This document shows positions 24,125 to 34,155 of a DNA stretch of 64,000 bases, piece by piece. Origin of the DNA: Euphorbia lathyris (taxonomy: Eukaryota > Streptophyta > Magnoliopsida > Malpighiales > Euphorbiaceae). The position numbers and the translations under genes are program-made. A model generated the notes under the pieces. It had not been told where the DNA came from and made no database searches. It worked only from the letters and a program-made list of their open reading frames with translations. Location of the stretch: the NCBI RefSeq assembly GCF_963576675.1, contig NC_088917.1, forward strand, positions 75,564,610 to 75,628,609, read 5' to 3'. Positions within the stretch are counted from its first letter, which is position 1. Each line of letters starts with the position of its first letter.

Positions 24125-25290
24125 CCAGCTGTTAAAACCGGATCGGTTAAACCGCAAAAAAAAAAAAAATTAAAGGTTCAATCAGAATTTAATTGGGGTT
24201 CAAAAAGATCCCGTAAAAACTAATATTTTTAATTTTATTTAATTTTTTAATATAGTAAAATAATAATGATATCAATAAAAATTTATATTGATAGTTATAA
24301 TCATGTTTTTTAATACCAAAAAATAAATTAGAATTATCAAAATAATAAGTTCATAATAGAAAAACATCAAGTTGAACACCATACTACTAAAATAACTATC
24401 AATGTGGTAAAATACTAACTGATAGATAAATATCATTATTGACTCGAATCTTATCATGATCAAATCAAGTTCTACAATTAAAAAAATTTCTCTCGTTACT
24501 TGCAAAAAGCAAATCAAATGAAGCTAACTCAACATTTTAATTGCTAATTTTTTTAAACATGGAACATTACCTTCAAATAATTTCTACCACTCATTTATAC
24601 AATTAAATAAAAAAAAAATTAAATTATATCAAATGATAAAGGATAAACTTATAGTGGTGAAGCTCTTAGTCTAGTGGTTGAGAGCTTACTTCTTATGCCT
24701 TGGGGGGTCATGGGTTCAAATCACATCCGGGGTGTATAAATTTTTAAAAAAAAAAATAAAGGATAAACTTATAATTCATAAAGACATTATTTAAGACTAA
24801 AAAGATATTTAAAAAAATTGATAAATTTTTTTTTTTTTGAAACAAAATTTGAAATTCTAAATAATTATAAACTAATATATGGAGAGAAAAAATTGAAGAA
24901 TAAATTTGAAGTGGAAGAGAAGAAGAAATTCTAAATAAAATAATTGGAAAACTGGAAGAGCAATTAGTATAAGAGAAGAAAGAAAGTCTAAACAAATACT
25001 TAGAATCTAATTAATTTTTCAAAATTTCAACAACAAGGATACCTTTAGCATTAATTATAATTTTAATTATTAATTTATTCATAACTAATCAATTAATGAG
25101 TTAATAATTTAAATTAAATGTAATTTTTTAATTTTTTAAATAATAAAATTTGGACCGGTGAAACCCGTTAATCCGTGACTGGTTCAACGGTTCAATCGGC
25201 CGGTTGAACAGGTTTCAAGCGGGTTTGAGACGTGGTTTTTTTAGTACCTCCGGACCGATTTAACTACCGGGTCCGGTTTTGATAACCTTG
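24125..25290. repeat. Non-autonomous element with AACCGG-rich inverted ends
   Basis: The left end has GTTAAAACCGGATCGGTT. The right end has GGGTCCGGTTTTGATAAC plus several further CCGGT/ACCGG blocks (25150-25290). Between them is AT-rich non-coding DNA. I found no clean target duplication. A related CCGGAC-rich fragment lies at 25530-25620. Confidence 0.5.
24656..24740 (+). repeat. tRNA-like segment, possible SINE remnant
   Basis: AGCTCTTAGTCTAGTGGTTG resembles an RNA polymerase III A box, and GGGTTCAAATC about 40 bp later resembles a B box. The spacing fits a tRNA-derived SINE head. No cloverleaf acceptor pairing is visible, so it is not called as a tRNA gene. Confidence 0.35.
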
Positions 25291-26353
25291 GTTTTATCAC
25301 ATGCTTGCTTTCTTTCTTCGTTTCACAATGTTGTGCAAATTTACCCTATTGCTTTTTTATAGTGTAAATCACACAATTTTATAATTTTACTCCTAACTAC
25401 TTTTGTAAGTGAATTGAAACAGTTTCGTATATTTTAACAAGTTGTTTAGTGATATAGTAAATATTTTAAACAGTTTTCTTGTAATCAACTTGTATTTGTT
25501 GTAACCGTCTTAATAACTAGTGTTATTATAACCGGACATGATATCAAGCTGAATTTATAAAAAGGTCATGGGTCACTTGATCGGTCTGGATAATTTGGAT
25601 TGACCGGACCGGGTGACGTAATAAATAAAAAATGTGAAAAATGGTTTAAATACAAAAAAAAATGTGAAAAATAGTTAAAATACGAGGGAAAAAAAAGATG
25701 ATCATAATACAAATGAAATTGGCTCAGTGGAGGGAACAACAACATTTTTCAATAGTGGTTTCGATTGTCGGGGATGCGCAGGTAGCCCAAGCCTTGCCTC
25801 CATTTTTGTATATAAAACTAATTACAACCAGTTATTTAGTTTTCTTCTCTAAACCTCTTCAACTTATCTCAAAATGAATTTCAATATTTCGATGAAATCA
25901 ATAAAGTACCATGAACGATTTGTGGTTTTGATTGGTTTCTGGAACTTCCTCAATAATCTAATCATGTTGTACAATTTTTATCTCATGTTTTAACATATGA
26001 AAAGTTGTCTTCGGTTTGTACGGGTTATATTTTGTAACCATGAAGTTATACATGCGCCAAAAAAAATTAGTGAGGCAGATAAATATGAATGTTGGAGATA
26101 AGCTACGCAACTTGGACTTCAACCACTTTGCCTGAAAGGAGGAAAACTATAAGATGTAGGTGGGTTTTTAAAATCAATTTGAAAAGTGATGGTTATTTAG
26201 AAAAGTATAAAGCGATATTAGTTGATAAGGGGTACAAACATGTTGAGAGGTTAGATTATATTGATAAGGGGTACAGACATGTTGAGAGGTTAGATTATAT
26301 AGATACTTTTTCTCCAATTGTGAAATGAACCACAATTAGGCTAGTTTTAATTA

Positions 26354-27360
26354 GGGTAAATTCAAAAAAAAAAAAAATTTCATTTATTGACAAAAAAAGA
26401 TTTGTACTTTTTCTTTTGATAAAATAGAGATTGTGTTTAAGACCGTTAACCAAAACGTGGAAAAACAGTTAACCTCGTCAATTGGGCTGACGTGACAGAG
26501 GGTATTTTTGTCCAAAAAAAATTTCTTGGATAAGTTCCAAAAAAAACCTCATGTGGTTTCATTTATTGACAAAAAAGGATCTGTGCTTTTTCTTTTGATA
26601 AAATGGAGATTGTGTTTAAGACCGTTAACCAAAACGCGAAAAAAATAGCTAACTCTGTCAACTGGAATGACGTGGCAGAGGGTATTTTTATCCATTTTTT
26701 TCTTTCATATAAAAGGCATCATCAATTCAATTTGGGGGTTTTCCCCAATTTCTTCATAGATTGGAAAACCCTATAACTCAAATCCTTAAAACCATTCATT
26801 CTACTGCATTACAAACCAAGATCACGAGTTCAAGCTCTAATTCATATAACTCCAAGCACTCCGTGGATCAAGGGCATGAAGTTAAATATTTTTGCGGCTT
26901 CAGAACTCCAATACGAACGACATGGACGAAGAAGAACATCGGAAGAAGGTTCAGAGGATATGCAAGGTATCCAGACTCAGGTTCAAGTTGAAGGGAGGCC
27001 TTTTATATGAAATAAAAAATTGATAAAAATACCCTCTGCCATGTCAGCCCAGTTGACGGGGTTAGCTATTTTTCCGCGTTTTGGTTAATGGTCTTAAACA
27101 CAATCTCCATTTTGTCAAAAGAAAAAGCACAGATCTTTTTTTGTCAATAAGTGAAACCACATGGGTTTTTTATAATTTATCCAAGGAAAAAAATTTGGAC
27201 AAAAATACCCCCTGCCACGTCAGCCCAATTGACGGGGTGAGCTGTTTTTCCGCGTTTTGGTTAACGGTCTTAAACACAATCTCCATTTTGTCAAAAGAAA
27301 AAGTACATATCCTTTTTTGTCAATAAGTGAAACCACTGAGGGTTTTTTTGAAATTTACCC
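26354..27360 (+). mobile_element. Pack-MULE with long inverted repeats carrying a GRF zinc-finger fragment
   Basis: 1007-bp element flanked by a perfect 9-bp duplication TTTTAATTA (26345-26353 and 27361-27369), the size made by Mutator-like elements. Ends are GGGTAAATT and AATTTACCC. Each arm (26354-26700 and 27005-27360) contains a unit of about 170 bp twice in tandem, the right arm being the inverse of the left. Recurrent blocks include GACCGTTAACCAAAACG and CAGAGGGTATTTT. The unique centre (26705-27000) is coding-like, see the next entry. No transposase is present, so movement would need one in trans. Confidence 0.85.
26761..26991 (+). pseudogene. GRF-type zinc-finger fragment captured in the Pack-MULE
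   Basis: The frame encodes a Ser-rich leader (KITSSSSNSYNSKHS) and a GRF-type zinc finger: CG, then PIRTTWTKKNIGRRFRG and YARYPDSG. Plant GRF fingers normally read C-x-CG ... NPGRRF..C; here the first and third cysteines are replaced by F and Y, so metal binding is probably lost. The frame has no ATG at its start (it opens on TTG) and ends SSS-stop. I read it as a host gene fragment picked up by the element; whether it is transcribed is unknown. Confidence 0.7.
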
Positions 27361-27691
27361 TTTTAATTATTGCTACTATACATAATTGGAAGTTATATCA
27401 ATGTGATGCAAATAATGCATGTTTACATGGCTTCTTAAAAAAAAAAAAGTATATGACTCCACCACTAGGCTTATATTTACTTACACAAGGTTTAGCCTGT
27501 AAGCTTAAAAAGTCACCCTATTGTCTTAAACAAGCAAGCAAATAATAGCTTACTAGATTATCATCCTTTTTAATTCAAAATGCATATAAGCAATCTCTTG
27601 CAGATCGCTTTATTTTTAACAAGGTCCAAAATGGAAAACATACAATACTACTGATTAATATAGATGGCATTATATTAACTGGAATTGGTCA

Positions 27692-28264
27692 CAGTGGCGG
27701 ATCCAGGAATCGACGTCCGATGGGGCTAATTTTAGTCCGATTATAAATATTTCGAAACCCAACCTGTTAGGGATAGACAAATTTTTTTAACCTTCTAACA
27801 CACTTAAACTTTATGGGTTTTGTATGTTAGCTAAAAATGGTAACATTTTCACACTTTTTTTTTATTTTTAGTTATAATTTTTTTTATAATTTTCATAAAA
27901 TTTAATTTAGAAATTAAGTTAATTGAATCTCAAAAGTAAGAAATTGATTTTTTTTTTTATATAGAAAATTGATTTGTTTTATAGAAAAGAGAAAATAAAT
28001 TCTTAAAAAAAGAGATATAATAAAAATAACTTCATATAAAACAAAAAAATGAGCATGGTGTGGTTTGAACTCATAACCTCTAACACCCTAGAACAAGACT
28101 TTTAACCAACTCAACTACTTTAAACTTTTGAAATAATACTACATAGGTTAAATATATACTAATATTTGGGGGGCTACACAGGACAAAAATAACAGTACTC
28201 AATGGCGGAGCCGATGGGCGTGGGGGCTTCGGCCTCTGCGGGCTCTAGGCTGAATCCGCCCCTG
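27692..28264. mobile_element. hAT-type MITE inside the copia remnant
   Basis: 573-bp element with ends CAGTGGCGGATCCAGG and (reverse complement of the right end) CAGGGGCGGATTCAGCC. Flanks ATTGGTCA (27684-27691) and ATTGGCCA (28265-28272) form an 8-bp target duplication with one change. Removing it rejoins copia sequence (...TGIGH / HTW...). The middle has a tRNA-like stretch (28050-28130, minus strand). Confidence 0.82.
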
Positions 28265-29199
28265 ATTGGCCATACATGGATTGTTAATGCCAATAAATTA
28301 CTGGATACAAAGTTGAAGATTAAAGATCTTAAATAACTTAAATATTTTTTAGGTATTTGAAGTGGGAAGGTCTAAAGAATGACTTACCATTTCACAAAGA
28401 AAATACACTTTAGTATGGTTAACAGATGCATATATACTTACAACTAAACCAGTTTCTACACAAATAGATCATACATTGAAATTGACAAAGGAATAAGAAA
28501 CATCGTTGCAAGATCCAGCCTCTTACGGAAGGCTAATTGATATATTAATTTATCCAACCAATATAATGTTATACTTTACATTTGTTGTGCATACTTTGAG
28601 TCATTTTCTATCCAATCCAACTGATATCCATTAGAAAGCCACCATTCAAATTATATATTACTTATAAAAAGGATATGAGCAGATGTTTATTATGCTCAAC
28701 TCATACAATCACGAACATGCATACTTATTCTGATGTTGAATGGGCTACTTGTCTAGATACAAGAATATCGCTTACAGGTTTTTACATCTTCTGATGAACT
28801 CCTATAATCAGTTGGAAAAGTAAAAACAACCAACATTTTCCAAATCCTAAACAAAAGCATAATACAAGGCTCTTTCTTTTGTTACAAGTGAATTGCGGTG
28901 ACTTCTCTATCTATTCAAAGCTTTACATATATCAAATTTTCAACTTATTCTACTATTTTGTGACAATGTCTCAACTTTACATGTTATTAAGAATTAGGCC
29001 TTTAAACATACCAACACACATAAAATTAGATTGTCATTTCATATGTGAAAAGCTTATAATAGGGTTATTAAACCTTTATGTATATGTTATTTTCAAATTG
29101 CATATATTTTCACCAAATCTTTATCAACTAGGTTTTTTTTTATGACATTATTGTACAAGTTCACTATTAAGATCAATATACACTCCAACTTTAGGGGGA

Positions 29200-29249
29200 G
29201 TAACAAGGGTTATATTTGTAAATTATTAATGCAAGGGTAGATTAGTAAT
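29200..29249 (+). repeat. LTR remnant of the copia element, left part
   Basis: Follows the polypurine tract directly. The LTR is split here by MULE-1 and resumes at 36980. Confidence 0.5.
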
Positions 29250-29312
29250 GGGTATTGCTAAATACCGCCCTTAATTTCCGTTTCACCGCACTGTTTTGAC
29301 CATTTTACCCTT
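29250..29312 (+). repeat. MULE-1 left terminal inverted repeat
   Basis: About 63 bp, matching the right end (36916-36979) in inverted orientation with scattered mismatches. Strongest matches are CTA.ATACCGC, TTCACCGC and TTTACCCTT. MULE-2 has the same type of end at 39889. Confidence 0.8.
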
Positions 29313-29389
29313 GCCACTTGTTTCCCCCTAAAACCTTCAAAACTCTCTCTAGTTTTCTCTCCCGAGCACAAATCCCGGATTTGAAAAAA

Positions 29390-32300
29390 ATGGATCAAAA
29401 CATTCCCGAAGACAATGAGTTCGAACACGAGGTAATATTACGATAATTAAAAACGTTATTTAGCATTTTTTTATTTTTTTTATTCGATTTTTGCCTGGGC
29501 GGGTGGCGAATACCACCTGTTCCTTAGGCCGAACGGATGAACTACCCGTTCGGCCTAAGGAACGGGTGGTAATCGCCACCCGCTCCACCCATGGAACGGG
29601 TGGTACGCGCCACCCGCTCCACCCATGGAACGGGTGGTACACGCCACCCGTTTCACCTATGGAACGGGCAGTACGCGCTGCCCGTTTCCACCTATGGTGG
29701 AACGGGTAGCCTGCCCGTTCAGGCAAAAATGGGCAGAAATTGCCCCGAATTAATTTCGAACGGAAGAAATAGCCCCGAAGTATTTTTTTTGTAATTTTAA
29801 TGTAAATTTTTCGTATATTCAGGTACCGATAGAAGATTGGAACCCCGATAACATTGATTATAGTTCGCGTTTTATAACGGATACCGTTTTCCCCTCCAGT
29901 CAGGATGCTATTGATTGGGCAAAAAAGATAGCTATTCAGAATGGGTTTGAGCTTGTAATATCTTCGCACAAAAATGGGGGAAAACAGAAGTTGTTGCGCT
30001 GTTCACGGGGTGAACGATATAGAGGTGTTGTGAAAAATGATGAAGATCCTGCAATTAGGAAAAGTAAAACTAAAGTGTGCCGCTGTAAATTTCAGATTAA
30101 AGCCTATCAACATGCAGACCTTTCGGGATGGGGGATAAAGGCTAAGGCTGGGTTAACTGGAATGCATAACCATACAATGCGTATGTATCCAGAGGGAAGT
30201 CGGCAAATGAGCGGACTCAGTATCGCATCTAAACAAATTGTGCGTGATATGTCTTCAGCTCAAGCAAAGCCTTGTGCTATTTTAGCAGCAGTTAAAGAAA
30301 AACACCCAGAGGACAACTCAGTAATTAAACACATATATAATTACAGGGACAAAATGAGGAGGGACGCGTTTGAAGGTAGAGACCTGGCTAGTCAATTCTA
30401 CCATATTGCTGTGGAGAACAAATATGTCAATTACACACAGGCTGATTCAGGTGTGATAACGCATGTGTTCATGGCACATCCAGAGTCAGTTGATATGTTC
30501 AGGACTTACCACTGGTACATCGGCATTGATTCAACGTACAAAACAAACAAGTACAAAATGCCGTTTGTTGAGATTGTTGGGATGACGCCATGCAATAATA
30601 ACTTCAAGATAGCGTATGCTATTGTTAAAGACGAGACCGAAGGGAGCTATCGTTGGATTTTGCAAAGGCTGAAGATTTTGCTTGGGGATGATCTTAACCC
30701 GACCGTTGTTGTTAGTGACAGGGAGCTTGGGTTATTAAAGCCGATACAAGAAGTTTTTCCACAAGCAGCGCACTTGCTATGCACTTGGCATATAAATAAG
30801 GATGTGGAAGATCGTGTGTATAGAATCATTGGAGATAAAGGCCTTGCCTCTAAATTCAAGAATGGCAAATGGAGAACAATATTAGAATCATTAACCATTG
30901 AGGAGTACGAGACCAATCTTATGATGATGAAGGAAAAGATGAGCAGGTTCAAAGGAGTTATCTCGTATGTTGAGGAGACGTGGTTGGTGCATAAGGAGAA
31001 GTTTGTTGTTGCTTGGACAAAGGAGTTCCTACATTTTGGTAACACAACTACTTGTCGAGTGGAGAGCGAACATGCTAGTCTAAAGCAATGGCTCAATACG
31101 GCAACTGGGTCCCTTGACACGGTATGGCAGAAGGTTCACAAGCAGATGAATCACAAGCAACCAATATAAGGTATTTGCAATTTCTTCTACTGCGATTTTG
31201 GAATTTGCATTTAGGGTTGTATCATTTCACTAACTAATAATAATTTTATCTTCGTATCAGGTACATGCTTGAACAGTCGCGGCTTCGTCAAGCAGTCACT
31301 TTCACCGGACGCCCATTAAGCCAATTTGTATTCAAAGTCTCTCATTATTGTCTGCAGTTGTTGAATCAAGAGTTAGAGCGTATGAGAGGGTTGAGCCATG
31401 AAGTGTACGTGCGTTGCGGTTGTGTATTGAGAACATCGCATCAGATACCATGTGCATGTGAACTGAAACGAGCTTGTGATCTGGAACAAATGATCAGTTC
31501 TGAGAGTGTTCACGTGTTTTGGAGAACACTTTTAATCAATCATGGTCACACTGATGAAAATGATGGGCGTAATGATCTGAACGAGGAGCAGCGATATTTT
31601 AAGTCCTTAGTGGACCAGGTCTCTAAAGCCGACCCATCCGTAATGCGTAATATTTCAATGTTTATCCATGATCAACTACACCCTGATCAAGCTCAGTACA
31701 CCGAACCCGATGTCAAAATTAACATGCGGGGGCGACCTAAGGTGAGCAAATCCACAAAACGTATGCCGAGTTCTTGGGAATACAATGAAACTCATCGTGG
31801 ACGAGCTCGTTCTACTAGTTCATCTAAGAGTCGTGGTAGAAGTGGCAGAATTAGCTCGTCATCCTCGGTACATAATGCTGCCTCATCAGGTAATGTTTAT
31901 CTGATAAACCTAACTTTTTTTTATAGCTAATTCTGCAATATAGAGTTGTTTTACACTAATATTCTTGAATGCAGATGGAAAAACGTATCATGGTTCTGAA
32001 TTCGTACATTCCGATAAAATAGTTGGCATAATTAAACCATACGTCGAATCATACTACGACGTTGTAGGTGATGGAAATTGTGGTTTCCGTACGGTAGCAA
32101 CTTACATTTTTGGTGACGAAGAAGCGTGGCAGACAGTTAGGCATCACATTCGAAATGAAGTAATTGATAACCGTTGTCTGTATCAAAGAGTGTTTGTTGA
32201 TACTGTTGATGCAGCTATTCGTAGAGTAAGTTGGGACGGTGCAGGTTGTACGCCGGATTATTGGATGACCGTTTGGGATGACTTGTGGCCGGTTGCTACA

Positions 32301-32603
32301 ATGTACAATTCTGCTATCATGTTATTTGGCTTCTCAGGTGGGGACACATTAGCATTGTGTGGTACTATCTTACCATTGTATGCCGCATCGACTGCTACAA
32401 GACCATCACGTGAGATTTGTATAGCTCATTTAGGGAATCACTGTCAGCACTACATACGTTTAAATTTATCGCCTAACTTTCCGGTGCCCCCTATAGTACA
32501 CTAGTGGTTTGTGCACCGAAGCCAAAGCGTTGTAGGATGGGAGCGCTTCTATCAGGATAGGGTGACACAGTGGACCAGATTGGCCCAACTTAGGGGATAT
32601 TAG
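29390..32603 (+). pseudogene. MULE transposase fused to an OTU cysteine-protease domain
   Basis: Exons: 29390-29431 (MDQNIPEDNEFEHE), 29823-31169, 31261-31889, 31975-32603. Order: a WRKY-GCM1/FAR1-type zinc finger (RCSRG, CRCKF, HNH), MULE transposase core (IDSTYKTNKYKMP and VSDRELGLLKPIQ with the two catalytic aspartates, then CTWHINKD), a SWIM-like finger (RCGCVLRTSHQIPCAC), a basic Ser/Arg-rich linker, and an OTU domain with the DGNCGFR nucleophile motif and a C-terminal GNHCQHY histidine. It would cut and insert the element's ends and might remove ubiquitin. It is broken: a one-base deletion near 31147 puts TAA before the exon 2 donor, and an in-frame TAG lies at 32502-32504, after which coding-like sequence continues 33 codons to TAG at 32601. 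MULE-2 supports the exon 1/2 model. Confidence 0.85.
29486..29732. repeat. Palindrome cassette P-left in transposase intron 1
   Basis: GC-rich island inside an AT-rich intron. It is bounded by TTTTTGCCTGGGCGGG on the left and CCCGTTCAGGCAAAAA on the right, which are inverted. Inside are a 26-bp inverted repeat (29511-29536 with 29546-29571, one T:G mismatch) and a 34-bp tandem unit repeated about four times from 29561. Each unit holds its own palindrome of the form CGGGTGG-6 nt-CCACCCG. No protein is expected from it. Confidence 0.85.
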
Positions 32604-32610
32604 TGGTTGA

Positions 32611-33006
32611 TATTCTGTAATGTTACAAATGAATTGTGATGAATTATGTGTGGTTCTGTAATGTTACAGGTGAATTGTGATGAATTATGTGTGGTTCTAT
32701 AATATTACAGGTGAATTGTGATGAATTTTGTGTGGTTCTGTAATGTTACAGGTGAATTCTGATCAATTATGTATGGTTCTGTAATGTTACAGGTGAATTG
32801 TGATGAATTTTGTGTGGTTCTGTAATGTTACAGGTGAATTCTGATGAATTTTGTGTGGTTCTGTAATGTTACAGGTGAATTGTGATGAATTATGTGTGGT
32901 TCTGTAATGTTACAGGTGAATTCTGATCAATTATGTGTGGTTCTGTAATGTTACAGTTGAATTCTGATCAATTTTGTGTGGTTCTGTAATGTTACAGGTG
33001 AATTGT
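32611..33006. repeat. 41-bp minisatellite, about 9.7 copies
   Basis: Direct tandem repeat with an exact 41-bp period (unit starts at 32652, 32693, 32734 and so on). Each unit contains the perfect palindrome CTGTAA-TG-TTACAG, then GTGAATT.TGATGAATT. Variation between units is limited to a few positions. It lies between the transposase stop and the accessory ORF. Confidence 0.9.
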
Positions 33007-33104
33007 CCATATTCCAACGGCTATATTCCAACGTCTATATTCCAACGTCTATATTCCAACAGCTATATTCCAACGTCTATATTCCAACGGCTATATTCCA
33101 ACGT
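33007..33104. repeat. 14-bp minisatellite, 7 copies
   Basis: Seven units of CTATATTCCAACGT with changes only in the last two bases (GT, GG or AG). It abuts the 41-bp array and lies about 95 bp upstream of the accessory ORF, before a TATA-like CTATAAAATTAAAC at about 33118. Confidence 0.88.
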
Positions 33105-33198
33105 CTATATTCTCCATCTATAAAATTAAACAATGTTGCTACTTCAGTTATCCACATTTACTCTTTACATTACGATCAACGAAAACTCTCAAACATAA

Positions 33199-33948
33199 AT
33201 GGCTTCATCTGATTTTACCAACGAGTTCCCTAATTTTCCTCCCGAGAAAAGCATAGTTTCAACTTTGAATAAGTCTGATTGCACGACGAAGATGCTTGAT
33301 TACCAATACTACGCAATCCGTGTATATGGAGAGACATTTGTGAGTCCAACAATGTTCCATCCTGAATTTCCATTTATGTTTTGCTTCAAGCTTCCGTCTG
33401 CTGGTGAGTTTCCAATATACTCACTACACATGCTGTGGTTCTTATGTTATATGTATTACATGCCTTTTGAATTTGCTCTAGAGGAATGGTTGAACAATTT
33501 GAATGAAGGAAATATTCCTAGTCATATTCAAACATTTCTGAAGTGGTTTATGCCTATTGATGACTGGAAAGCTATGTTCGCCAGACTATTGCGTGATAAT
33601 CAGAGGGGAATCATCCCTAAAAAAAAATTCAACTCCATCATCTTTTTAAGATGGACAGAGTCTGAAATTTCTCATGAGGTTCATCGAACTTATCCTTACT
33701 CGATCGTGAAAAATTGGGATCGCTATAAATTAGAGGTTCGAGTACTACAGAATATCAGCGCTTCAAAGAGCGATTACCTGCCAGGATGAGCTTGGCCAAG
33801 AAATAGAGGAAATGCTCCATGGAACATTTTTCCTGTGCAATATGAGACGAATATTGCAGAGGAGAAAGAGATATACCTTGCAATACAGTCAGGTGTACCA
33901 GCGACATCTTCACCAAACATTCAGGTGTACGAAGAAGATAGTGACTAA
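33199..33948 (+). pseudogene. MULE-1 accessory ORF of unknown function, one in-frame TGA
   Basis: I do not recognise this protein. The frame opens with ATG (MASSDFTNEF) after a TATA-like site and runs 196 codons to TGA at 33787-33789. The same frame continues 52 codons in protein-like composition (PRNRGNAPWNIFPVQ, then an acidic end VYEEDSD) to TAA at 33946, so the original product was probably 249 residues; CGA-to-TGA would explain the stop. It is rich in aromatic residues (W, F, Y), with EEWLNNLNEGNIPSHIQTFL, WFMPIDDWKAMF and HRTYPYSIVKNWDRYKLEV as the most distinctive segments. No signal peptide or clear membrane segment; one hydrophobic patch (SLHMLWFLCYMYYMPFEF). Sitting between transposase and PMD genes it is likely an element-encoded accessory protein. 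Confidence 0.6.
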
Positions 33949-34155
33949 TGTCTTTTTTTCCGGTTTATGTCGTTGTAATGTCTTTTTTCAGTTTATGTCG
34001 TTGTAATGTATTTTTACAGTTTATGCCGTTTATGTCGTTCTAATGTATTCTTAAATTTGCAATAATAACAAAACATACCACAAAAAAGTACTAAAATATC
34101 AATCCACCAAATTCAGTCAAAATAGTACTAAAATACTTCAAAATACAGTCATAAC

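Larger units (their letters stand above)
26061..29199 (+). mobile_element. Decayed Ty1/copia pol (RT to RNase H), twice interrupted
   Basis: Translation finds the copia reverse transcriptase start (KTIRCRWVFKINLKSDG and DTFSPIVK, 26140-26325), its continuation (CDANNACLHGFLKKKKYMTP and CLKQASK, 27395-27545), and the GIILTGIGH region near 27665. RNase H remnants follow, with IKLDCHFICEKLI at about 29020-29060. A polypurine tract (AGGGGGAG, about 29192-29199) precedes LTR-like sequence. The frame is broken many times. A Pack-MULE (26354-27360) and a hAT MITE (27692-28264) are inserted in it. The 5' LTR, gag and integrase are missing. Confidence 0.82.

Noticed and set aside
24656..24740. tRNA gene
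   Set aside because: A and B boxes are present but there is no acceptor stem or anticodon arm pairing; a SINE-like remnant fits better.
29460..29969. 169-codon minus-strand open frame over the left palindrome cassette
   Set aside because: The frame is open because the GC-rich repeats lack stops; its Gly/Arg/Trp-rich product mirrors the repeat unit and it overlaps transposase exon 2 antisense.
30647..31120. 157-codon minus-strand frame
   Set aside because: Antisense to the conserved transposase core in exon 2 and without family features.
32611..33006. Regular 41-bp direct repeats resembling a CRISPR array
   Set aside because: Repeats are head to tail with no spacers, in a plant transposon. 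It is a minisatellite.
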